64,000 nt of DNA from the NCBI GenBank assembly GCA_024364735.1, contig JAGFNQ010000967.1:94836-158835 (forward strand), given 5' to 3'. This DNA comes from Boesenbergia rotunda (taxonomy: Eukaryota; Streptophyta; Magnoliopsida; Zingiberales; Zingiberaceae). The position numbers and the translations under genes are program-made. The notes under the pieces were generated by a model that saw only the letters and a program-made list of their open reading frames with translations, was not told the origin of the DNA and made no database searches. This document shows positions 23,558-33,041 of this stretch, piece after piece (the stretch's first letter is position 1; each line of letters begins with the position of its first letter).

Positions 23558-24278
23558 AAATAATATTCATAGTTAGATAAATTTTTATTCTTGTTTTTAA
23601 ATTTGCTTGATTGCTTGTCTATTTAATTTCTGCAATTTACCATGCTTAAACTTAGGGCTGGTTAGTTTAAGGACTGAACCAACTTAACTGAAATTTGAAC
23701 AACATAGTATTGGGTGGCGGTGAGATGATAATGTTAGGGAAGCCAATTCTAATAAGGTCAAGTATACTCTACTTGGTCTCCGTAGACTGGTGAAACTAGC
23801 CGAAGCTACCGATCCAAGACCCAAACTAGTTAGACCAGAATTTTTTAGAAAATAATTTTGAAAATGAAATTTCATTAAAAGGCTTTGTCAAGGAAAGGGT
23901 TGATGATCCAATAAGGCAACGGCCAAAGAAGGCCTAGTGCCTCGCCAAGACCTGGAAGCCAATTTTTGAAACTCAAATTCAAATTATTCTTTGTAAAATT
24001 TGAATCTAACACAAATTTTCAGTTAATTGTAGATTCAAACATTTTTTAATAAACTTAAAATCAACTATTTTCAAAATTAAACTTTTTCAAAATAAATCAT
24101 GACTTTTAAAAATAATGCTATCTAATCAAAACCTGTCTCACAAAATCCCATAAGGCAAACGTGAATGATAACCCTAGATTGGGTGAGACAGACTAGGCTG
24201 TGAAAATCAATTTAGGCTATTCCTGATTCTGATTGGATCCAAATCAACAAAACTCTTTATGTGTAGGAACATAATGAT
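23558..24278 (+). other. Non-coding gag-pol spacer of A with conserved hairpin
   Basis: About 700 bp of AT-rich sequence without a frame separates gag and pol. A better conserved island (about 23700-23965) is shared with B (32460-32730) and F (63243-63500, inverted). It contains a 52-nt hairpin at 23787-23838: CTGG, a 3-nt side, AACTAG, a loop, CTAGTT, AGA, CCAG. The sequence 'tttatgtgtag' just before pol resembles a splice acceptor. No firm donor is seen. Confidence 0.75.
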
Positions 24279-25181
24279 TTGGACCAATGGATGTTGGATA
24301 GCGGGTGCTCCAGACACATAACTGGGGATAAATTGAAATTCACTAAACTCAAGTTTAAAAACCTAGGCTCAGTGGCATTTGGCAACAATGCTACACTCAA
24401 GGTGATTGGGTCAGGTAATATTGAACTTAAATCTGACTTTGTTATTAAGAAAGTTCTTTTGGTTGAAGATTTTAAATTTAACTTGCTTAGCATAAGTCAA
24501 TTGTGTGATACTGGTTATGTAGTTACCTTTATCAACTCTAACTACCTGATTAAAAACCTGCAAGTCTCAGAAATCATGCTTAAGGGCACTAGGAAAAATA
24601 ATGTTTACACTATAAACCTACCCCTAGTACCCAAATGCATGTTAACTCAGTTAGAACAATCAAACCTCTGGCATAGGAGATTAGGTCACATTAATCTAAG
24701 AATAATTTCAAAAATCACCCAACTTGGCCTAATTAAAGGTATCCCTAAAATTAAGAACCACGAAAATATAATATGTAAATCATGTAATCAAGGTAAACAA
24801 ACCAGGTCTAATCACAAACTAATTCAATCTGATCTAACTCAAACCACACTTGAGCTCCTGCACCTTGACCTATTTGATTCACATGGAGCCAAGTCACTAA
24901 GCGGAAACTGGTACTGCTTAGTAATAGTTGATGATTACTCTAGGTTTACCTGGGTTAGGTATCTAAAGACCAAAGATGAAACCCTAAACCTATTTAATGA
25001 CTTTTGTAAGCTAATTGAAAATCAAAACGATACAAAAATCAAAAGACTTAGGAGTGACCATGGGGGAGAGTTTGAAAATCAACGATTCGAGGAGTTTTGT
25101 AAGGTAAATAGGTATATACACGAATTTTCGTGTCCTAGAAACCCCCCAGCAAAATAGGATAGTCAAAAGGAAAAATAGAAC
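24279..25181 (+). pseudogene. pol of Sirevirus A, 5' part: protease and integrase N-half
   Basis: MDQWMLDSGCSRHITGD opens the frame with the D-S-G protease motif. The integrase zinc domain follows (H-x5-H in 'WHRRLGHINLR', then 'CKSCNQGK'), then the core with the first two acidic residues (in 'LHLDLF' and 'SDHGGEF'). A 1-bp insertion near 25138 breaks the frame. In the shifted frame the usual 'VERKNR' reads VKRKNR, so the catalytic glutamate is lysine. Gypsy M interrupts at 25182. Joined to 42733-44944 and less the extra base, pol is 1038 codons, the same as B. Confidence 0.88.
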
Positions 25182-25493
25182 TGTAACGACCCAGAAAATT
25201 CTCTTAATATTTGCCTTAAAATATAAGCATGTCTAGATAATTTTCCGAAGGATCTAAAAATATTAGTACGAACCTTACCCTAGAAACCCAAGGTTCTCTC
25301 ATTTAAATTGAGAAACTAAGTACTAAGGGGCCTTATAGGGGCTTTCTAGTACCATTATTATGGGTAGTTTTAAGTAAAAAATTAATGTAAAAATAGATGG
25401 ATTGTAATGAAAAATATTAACATAATTATGGGGGAATTTTAAAGGAATTTTCGAAAATAATAGGAAATAAATTAAAAATAAAATAGAAAATTA

Positions 25494-25565
25494 GTGCATG
25501 CACCAAGGATTGAACCTTGGACCTCTTGTACAACCAAGCATGCACTAACCAATTCACCTAGCAAG
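25494..25565 (-). other. Antisense tRNA-like module, 5' LTR of M
   Basis: The minus strand reads an A-box-like GCTAGGTGAATTGGTTAGT (complement of 25544-25562), then a B-box-like GGTTCAATCC (complement of 25507-25516). The palindrome GCATGCAC/GTGCATGC lies at both flanks. Confidence 0.72.
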
Positions 25566-25670
25566 GGAGTGCTAGGAGGGAATGAAGTGGATATTAGTTA
25601 TGGTGTAGGAAATGATGAGACACCAAGAGAAGAGGCACCATGACTCTTCATTCACCCCTTTTTAAAATGA

Positions 25671-25678
25671 TATAAATA
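25671..25678 (+). promoter_or_regulatory. TATA box, 5' LTR of M
   Basis: TATAAATA is followed by a CT-rich leader. The 3' LTR has the same box at 40033-40040. Confidence 0.7.
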
Positions 25679-27775
25679 GGAAAGGAAGTTACAACTTCCC
25701 TTCTCTTCTTCATTTCTTCTTCCTCCTTGCTTTGGCCGAAAATTCAAGGTTCTCTCCCCCTTGAGAAAAGTTCCACCAAGGACCCCATCTTGAAGATCTA
25801 AGGCCCCCTACAAGGATACAAGGACTAAGGAAAGTTTAGAGACAAGGAGGTTCTCTTGTTAACTTTTATTCGAAGTTTGTAAGCAAGATCAAGGAAGGTA
25901 AATCCCTCTCACCTGTGGTATGATAGCTTTCAAAGTTATATGCAATGATCTAAGTCTTATTGGCATGATATGTTGGAAAAAAATCCATGAATAGGGCATG
26001 AAGGTTTCGGCCAAGGCACACCTTGGGCTAGAAATCATGTTAAAGACTTGATTTATATTTGCAAATGGTTACCCATGATAAGTGAAGTATAAAAGCATGA
26101 TGTTTGAAGTTTTAGGGAACCCTAAGTACCCCTTAGGGTTTCGGCCATTTCTAAGATTAGACCTAGGTTTAATCTTCAATTCTCCAAGCATGCTTAGTAG
26201 GTCTTGCTATGATATTGTAGGGATGAAAGTAGTGATTTGTATAAATTTTCTATGGGTTTGTTACCCTTATGGGTTTTGGCCAAATCATGTACTAGGGCTA
26301 AGGCTTAGGGTTAAGTCCAATCAAGGGTTAAATTGGTCTTCCATAGTATGATATGCAAGGTATAAGATGTTAATCTTACCCTAGGAAAATTTTCTATGAA
26401 CTTAGTTTTCTTCAAGTTTCGGCCAAGACCCCAAACTTAGGGTTTGGTTTGGGTTCGGGTCTTAGGAATGCATGTTATAAATTACCATGATGCTAGTACA
26501 TTTTTAAACATGATGTAAGGACCTCCATGTGACTAAAATCCTAGTTGATGTGTTATATAACATGACTTTGTATGCTTGATGTTAAGTTATGTTTTAATCA
26601 TGAATATTTAGGTCATATTTAGGCACTACCGAAGCTGTGCAACAGGGATGGGCACCTTAAGAATGCCCCGGTTCTAGGACTACCGACTATGCTGTCCTTA
26701 CCCTAGTAGGTTGCGGCTAGCTACCTCATATTTACTTAGGGATGCCCGCTTATGATGTATGTATGTGGTACAAGCCGGGGACCCCAATGATGTTATGTTT
26801 ATGTTAAGCATTTAAAAGTATGATTTCAAAACTAAGCATCCTTATGTAGTAAATGCATTAGACTCATTCATACATCCATGTTATGCATCGCGCCAAGGTA
26901 AGTATATTTTATGTTTGTGTTTATGCTCATATTTCATGTCATGTATAAGTATGCCTTATGTTCATGTATGCTAAGAATTATGTTATGATAAGCATGCCTA
27001 TGTTCATGTATGCTAAGAATTATGTTATGATAAGCATGCCTTATGTTCATGTATGTTAGGAATTTTGCCCAAGTATAAAATTGTTTCATGTCATGTATGT
27101 ATGTTTTATACTCATGTATGTTAAGATTTATGCCATGTTAAGTAGGGTATAGATCTATGGTGATGTTAGGAATCATGCTATGTTAGTTGTTCATATGCTT
27201 ATGACTTATGCCATGACTATGTTTATGTTTATGTTCGAAGTTACGCTATGTTAGATACTGATATGTTTATGTTTAAGTGACGTATGGTTTTAGTGAGTAG
27301 GAAAGGGTTTTACTAAGCCTATGTGCTTATAGTTTTATTTTCCTCATACCGCAGATCAAGCAAGGGGCTATTAAGGGAAGCTGCAGGAGAGGCAGAAGCA
27401 TGTGTGTGTGTAGCAGTGACTTGGCAAAGATTCTCATATTCTCACATAATGCATGTCTTGGGTGTGAAAATATTTTCTTAAATTTTACGCTATGTTTTAC
27501 GGTTATGATTAATGGGTGACTTAAGACTTATGATGCTACCTTTATAGATAAGTACATACTGCTTATGATGATTATGAATAAGTCATGGAATGGTTAAGTT
27601 ATGATATGATGTCATGTATGAATGTTCCATGTGTTAGTTGCATGATTAAAAGCATGTTTAGAAAAAAAATGTTTCCGCTGCATTAAGATAGTTTTTTTAT
27701 GCACATGTATGTTTAGCGTAACGACGCCCATCTCGCCACACCAAGAGGTGTGGGAGAAAGGCGGGCGTTACAGGT

Positions 27776-27789
27776 TGGTATCAGAGCCA
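27776..27789 (+). other. Primer binding site of M
   Basis: TGGTATCAGAGCCA lies three bases after the LTR end and matches initiator methionine tRNA. Confidence 0.9.
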
Positions 27790-28073
27790 TTGCCATCTCA
27801 CTACACACACATCAAGCCTCCTTCCTGCCGCTTCCAAGTAAGTACCTTTCGGATATTTTATGATAGTAAGCACTCTTATGATATGTTATGTTTCTAGAGT
27901 ATGCAAGTATGAATGGTGTCTTAAGATAGATAATGACAAGTAATTGTAAGATATGTGAACATGAACGATACTTTCTCTTATATATATATATATTAATTAA
28001 TAATTTAGAATTTAATATGGGGTAGGTATAATAATAACTCATATGATCCATACTTGCCTTTATGAAGGAAAGC

Positions 28074-29194
28074 ATGGCTAGAAGACAGAGTAACAGACTC
28101 AACGAGACTGCTCCTTCGCCTGACCTAATGCAATTAGTGACTCGTCTTCAGCGTCAAGTCACTGAGCAGCAGCAAACTATTAATACCCTGATGAACCAAC
28201 AAGAAAACTCTACTACTCCACCGGCAAACCAGAATGCTATACCCGTTGCGCCTACGGTTATACAGACCCCTCCGTCAGGTTTGACTACTGTAGCTTGACA
28301 AGAGGCTTATCTGATCCAGTGGTTGAGGCTGAAGCCGGAAAATTTCTCGGGGGTCGGTGAACCGTGGGACGCTCAAGTGTGGTTCAAGACCGTAGAGAGT
28401 ACAATGGAGCTGCTGGACTGGCCTGAACAAGAAAAGATCAAATGTGCGTCATTCTGCCTTTCTGGAGATGCCAGAATGTGGTGGGAAAGGGTCAAGGCCA
28501 AGAGACTGGTAAATCAGATGACGTGGGCGGATTTCGAGTCAGAATTCTTCGAGGAATTCTTCAACATGCGGGTCACCAATAAACACTACGACAAGTTCAC
28601 GGAATTCCGACAAGGCAACCTCTCAGTCAACGAAGCCATGAAGAAATTTAATCGCTTGGCTCGCTTATGCCCTGAGTTGGTTCGCACTAAGAAGGAGAGG
28701 GTTCGACTTATGTTAAAGATGTTGCGGCCCGAAATAGCTCTGAACCTGGTCGGCGGAGTTAACAGACCACAGACTGCAGAGGAGTTGTTCAGTAGTGCCC
28801 TACTCACCGAACATTACCTGAACAATATCAGTCAACAAGGGAAGGCAGTAAATGAAAGTAAGAATCAAGTTCACCCTGGGATTCTCGATTCATTATCTTT
28901 CATTTTTCCTTAAATGTTCCTTCCTTTTGATTAACACTCAGGGGGTCAGAAACCTCCGAGTACCAATGCGAATTGGAAAGGAAACTAGACTGGTAAACGA
29001 CAGCCATGGAACAACCCCAAGGGGGCCCAGCAAATAAGCAGTCCCGGTTTCCCCTGTGTGCTACATGCGGGAAAATGCACCCCGGGGAATGACGCAAAGG
29101 TACGAACCGGTGCTTCATCCCGGAGTAGAAGGGCACATGGCCTCGTACTGTCCTACCAAGAATCCGGCACCTTCCCAACAGCTTGTGCAGTACC
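28074..29194 (+). pseudogene. gag of gypsy M
   Basis: The frame starts MARRQSNRLNE, then a glutamine-rich coiled-coil-like stretch, then the Ty3-type gag core with 'ENFSGVGEPWDAQVWF', 'GDARMWWERV' and 'FEEFFNMRV' (Retrotrans_gag family). A TGA at 28296-28298 replaces an expected arginine codon. At 28911 a TAA falls inside an 84-nt stretch that looks like an intron (28858-28941). Beyond it are poorly preserved zinc-knuckle parts ('CATCGKMHPGE' and a 'VEGHMASYCP' piece). Sirevirus B then inserts at 29195. The downstream codons continue at 38835. Confidence 0.85.
28858..28941 (+). other. Candidate 84-nt intron in gag of M
   Basis: The stretch starts GTAAGAATC and ends TTAACACTCAG, is T-rich, and contains the in-frame TAA at 28911. 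Removing it keeps the frame (84 is 28 codons) and gives a gag-like junction, 'NERGQKPPSTNANWKG'. It could instead be a chance insertion. Confidence 0.4.
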
Positions 29195-29308
29195 TGTTGG
29201 TGCAGAATGCACCAAAGTCAAACCTGTGTTTTGATAATGGCAACAGAGGTCAAAAGTTAAGTCTTACTTGTGTTTCTAACAAGTTACTCTAGTGTGCAGA
29301 GATAAAGT

Positions 29309-29528
29309 CCTAGCGAAGGAATGCTAGGCAACTGGAGAAGGAGTGCCAGTAGCAAAGTCCTAGCGAAGGAATGCTAGGCAACTGGCAAAGGACAGCCAGT
29401 ATCCAAGCCCTAGCGAAGGACTGCTAGGCAACTGGCGAAGGACTGCCAGTATCCAAGACCTGACAAAGGACCGTCAGGCAAAAGTCCAGCCAAAGGAGCG
29501 GTTGGAATCAGGTAAACTCTCGCGAGAG
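29309..29528 (+). repeat. Array of short covarying hairpins in U3 of B
   Basis: Successive units fold as stem, eight-base loop containing AAGGA, stem. Stems are CCTAGC/GCTAGG (29309, 29359, 29409), CTGGC/GCCAG (29382, 29432; 29332 has one mismatch that the 3' LTR repairs), CCTGAC/GTCAGG (29459) and CCAGCC/GGTTGG (29486; CCAACC/GGTTGG in the 3' LTR). A CTCTC/GAGAG hairpin closes the array near 29518. Stem bases change in pairs while the loop core stays the same. The equivalent array in the 3' LTR is 37630-37850. Confidence 0.85.
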
Positions 29529-30085
29529 GAGTAGGTGAGGACGCGTTCCCCGTCGAGGGAACAGTAGGCGTCGGTTCGACCTAGGGCTCCATTTTGGAGA
29601 CCAAAGTCAGAACCAAGACAGCTAAGGCTGTATAAACTAATAATTAATTGTTTTATTGTGTTTTGGACTAACCCTGGATGCAGGACCGAAGGAACGTGTG
29701 TCTGCAGCTCAGAAAGCCTCAAAGGAGTGAGGCAATAGCTGAGTAGGGCGCCCGGAGTGTCCCGGGCGCCCCCAAGGTGCATACAAAACAAGTCAAAGAA
29801 AAAAGGGTTCGAACAGCTGCTGGGCGGGGCGCCCCCGTGCTCCCGGGCGCCCCCGCTGCTCCCGGGCGCCCCCAGCGTCCCGGGCGCCCCCATGTGCATG
29901 CCTCAGACCAGAAGCCTTCGAAGCCAGAAGATAAGATTTGACCCGGTCAACCCTGGCGCCCCGAGCGCTCCGAGGCCCCGGTCAAAGCGGATCCCGAAGA
30001 TAAGGGGATCAGACGCTGACCGAGATTGAACCGGATCGAAGGACATGTGGGGGGCGCCCCCGACGTCCCGGGCGCCCCCTGGCCC

Positions 30086-30093
30086 TATATAAA
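30086..30093 (+). promoter_or_regulatory. TATA box of LTR B (5')
   Basis: TATATAAA sits seven bases after the last CGGGCGCCCCC palindrome. The identical box in the 3' LTR is at 38407-38414. Confidence 0.78.
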
Positions 30094-30510
30094 GGGCCCT
30101 CGACCAAGGCTTCGAAACATCAATTCTCTCAACGCCTCAAAGCTCTTCTACGCTCGTGCCTTGCTCCGGAAACACTCCAACTCGAGCCGACGACGTCCCG
30201 CTGCCCCGAAAAAGTCAATACACTCCGGACGTCGGTAACGAAGAGTGCAATTCATTATTATTATTTTCGTGCACTTACTTTGTAACCAAATTCTGTAACT
30301 ATTATTGCGCTTCATATAGAATTGCCCAAAGTAAACGGTCAACGACCGTGGGCCTTGGAGTAGGAGTCGACACAGGCTCCGAACTAAGTAAAATCGACTG
30401 TGTCTCTGTGTTGTGGTTATTTTTACTTCCGCTGTGCAATTGCTCTTTACGAAATTCCGAACGATTTCCGATATTCACCCCCCCTCTATCGGTTTTCTCG
30501 ATCCAACAAG

Positions 30511-30525
30511 TGGTATCAGAGCGGG
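30511..30525 (+). other. Primer binding site of B
   Basis: TGGTATCAGAGCGGG lies two bases after the LTR and matches initiator methionine tRNA. Confidence 0.9.
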
Positions 30526-30701
30526 GAAGTTCAAACTTGGTGCAACCACCAGTTTGAAAATTTTTCGGATTTTCTTTATTTCTTATTCTCATTCGAACTT
30601 TTTTTAAAATTCTTTTTAATATTTTACTATTCTTATCCCGCACTACTAATCAAAGACCAAGTCTTGGGACATTTTCTTGTTAGTTTTCTTTTACAGATCA
30701 A

Positions 30702-32345
30702 ATGGCCATGCAAGAGGGATTTAGCACCACCAGACCTCCACTCTTCAGTGGAGAAGACTTTTCTTACTGGAAAAGTCGTATGGAGGTCCACCTGAAAACT
30801 CAGGTGGACATGTGGATCATTATCCAGTCCGGTCTGGAGATCCCCAGAAACGTCGAAGGACTTTCTCAAAGCTACTCTGAATGGGACAACGCCCTAAAGC
30901 GCAAGATAGAAGCCGACGCAAAAGCAACTCAGACGTTTCAATGCGGATTGATGAAAGAGGAGCTGAACCGCGTGGGCCCCTTCAACAGTGCGAAAGAGCT
31001 CTAGGCAAAACTGATCGAGCTACACGAAGGGACATCAGATACTCGAATCAGTAAGAGGGATCTACTACTGAACAAACTCTACACCATCAAGATGGCCGAC
31101 AACGAAACAGCAGCCCAGCTCCACGCAAGAATCCAAGAGTTAATGAACGGTCTTCACACAATAGGTCACAAGGTTGAAAACCTTGACTTAATAAGGTATG
31201 CCTTAAACGCGTTCCCTAGAAACACCTTGTGGGCATCTATGGTAGATGCGTACAAGGTCTCTAGGGATCTTTCAAAAACAAAATTAGATGAATTGTTTTC
31301 CGAACTAGAACTGCACGAACAAACTAACACCAATATGGTCGAGAAAGGTATTGCTTTCGTTGCAGGTAAAACTGGAAGGACAACAAAGAAGAAGCCTGAA
31401 CCCGAACCTGAGTCTAACTCAGACTCAGACTCAGAAGAAGAAGATGGAGATCAAACTAAGCTGGTCCGGCTTGCTCGAAGCTACTACAAGGAGCTGAAGA
31501 ACCGAACCAACAAACGGAAAACCGGCCGAAGAAAGGACGAACCAGCTGAACCCGCAAACAAGCCCAATGTGACCTGCTACGAGTGCAAGAAAAAGGGTCA
31601 CTACAAGTCAGAGTGCCCTAACCTAAAGGAGACAAAAAAGACAAGAAGAAAGAAGGCGCTCCAAGCAACCTGGGACGAGTCTTCCTCGGAAGAAGAAGAA
31701 GAGGCACCCCAGTCCAACCTCCTAGCTCTGACCGCCTCAGAAGAAGTCGGAACCGAATCAGAAATAGAACAGGAGGACGGCGAGCTAACCTTCACAGAAG
31801 ACGGAGAAATTAAGGTAACTGGTTTTAATAGATGTCAATTAACTGAATTAATTTCATTTCTTTCTCGAGATTTGGCAAAAGCCAAACTCCGAGTCGAATC
31901 CCTCCGACAGGAAGTAAAACTCCTGAAAGAGGGAGCTGACTCTAAACCCTTAACCGAGAAGGTTCAGGAAGGAACTCCTACTCAAGTTGAAAAACTTGAA
32001 AAGGAGAACTCCTCCCTGAAAACTCAGGTTAAGGATCTTAGATCAACTTTAGAACGATTTACATCTGGTTCCAAGGGTCTTGACATGATCCTTGGAAAAC
32101 AGAAATCAGTTCTAAATCGATCCGGACTGGGCTATAGAACCAAATCCCGGCAAAGATCTTACTTTGCTGTACTGAATCAGTCCAGAGGTAAAATTCAGGC
32201 ATGAGTACCTAAACTATACCTGAACAAACTGACTGGATCAAATCAGTATTGGATCCCCAAGGACAAGATTCACATCTTGCCTAACCATCACCGTGGCTTT
32301 AGTCCAGGGGGAGTCAAACTGAAAACTATATTCATTATTAGATAA
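30702..32345 (+). pseudogene. gag of Sirevirus B (two nonsense codons)
   Basis: MAMQEGFST start, UBN2-type gag core, a CCHC knuckle in 'CYECKKKGHYKSECP', an acidic serine-rich linker and a coiled-coil-like tail (EKLEKENSSLKTQ). The frame is 548 codons with two in-frame stops, TAG at 31002-31004 and TGA at 32202-32204. Each stands where A has or implies tryptophan. There is no frameshift. The last part ('YWIPKDKIHILPNH') matches A. Gag coats and packages the element RNA. This copy could make only fragments without readthrough. Confidence 0.9.
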
Positions 32346-33041
32346 AATTGTTATTCTTGAATTCAATTGCTTGATTGATTGTTTATTTAATTTCTGTAAT
32401 TTGCCATGCTTAGACTTAGGCTAGTTTAAGGACCAAACAAACTTAACTGAAACTTGACAACATAGTATTGGGTGGAGGTGAGATGATAGTACGTTAGGGA
32501 AACCAACTCTAATAAGATCAAGTTCACTTGGTCTCTTTAGACTGGCGGAACTAGCCGAAGCTACCGATCCAAAACCCAAACTAGTTAGACCAGAAATTTT
32601 TCAAAGAATAATTTTGAAAATGAAATTTCATTAAAAGGCTTTGTCAAGGAAAGGGTGGATGATCCCATAAGGCTACGGCCAAAGAAGGCCTAGTGCCTCG
32701 CCAAGACCTGGAAGCCAATTTTTGAAATTCAAATTCAAATTAATTTTTGTCAAATTCGAATCTAACACAAAATTTCAGCTAAGTGTAGATTTAAACATCT
32801 TTTCAAAAATTTCAAAATTAATTAAGTAAGTTTTCAAAATTTAATTGTTTTCAAAATTAATCAAAAATTTTCAAAACAGTCTTAACTATCAAAACCTGTC
32901 TCACGAAACCTATAAGGCTAACGTGATTGAAAACCCTAGATTTTGGTGAGATAGACTAGGTAGTGAAACTCAATTTAAGCTATTCCTGACTCTAATTGGA
33001 TCCAAATCAAGAAAACTCTTTATGTGTAGGAACATAAGGAT
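32346..33041 (+). other. Non-coding gag-pol spacer of B with conserved hairpin
   Basis: No frame is open. The conserved island includes the 52-nt hairpin at 32542-32593, with the same 4-bp and 6-bp stems as A and F and a CGG/AGA internal loop. The 'aaggctttgtcaaggaaagg' and 'cctcgccaagacctggaagc' words are shared by all three copies. Confidence 0.75.

Larger units (their letters stand above)
25182..27772 (+). mobile_element. 5' LTR of gypsy M
   Basis: 2591 bp. It is nearly identical to the 3' LTR but lacks about 593 bp that correspond to 40982-41573. The deletion removes the first part of the duplicated 'ggatgggcacc' block. It carries the antisense tRNA-like module, the TATA box, four TTTCGGCCA or TTTTGGCCA units (26003, 26136, 26271, 26415) and the CATG-rich part. 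Confidence 0.93.
29195..30508 (+). mobile_element. 5' LTR of Sirevirus B
   Basis: TGTTGGTGCAGAATG...CGATCCAACA. It contains a hairpin array (29309-29528), paired GGGGCGCCCC palindromes (29745-30078), a TATA box at 30086, and a C-run near 30478. Confidence 0.95.
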
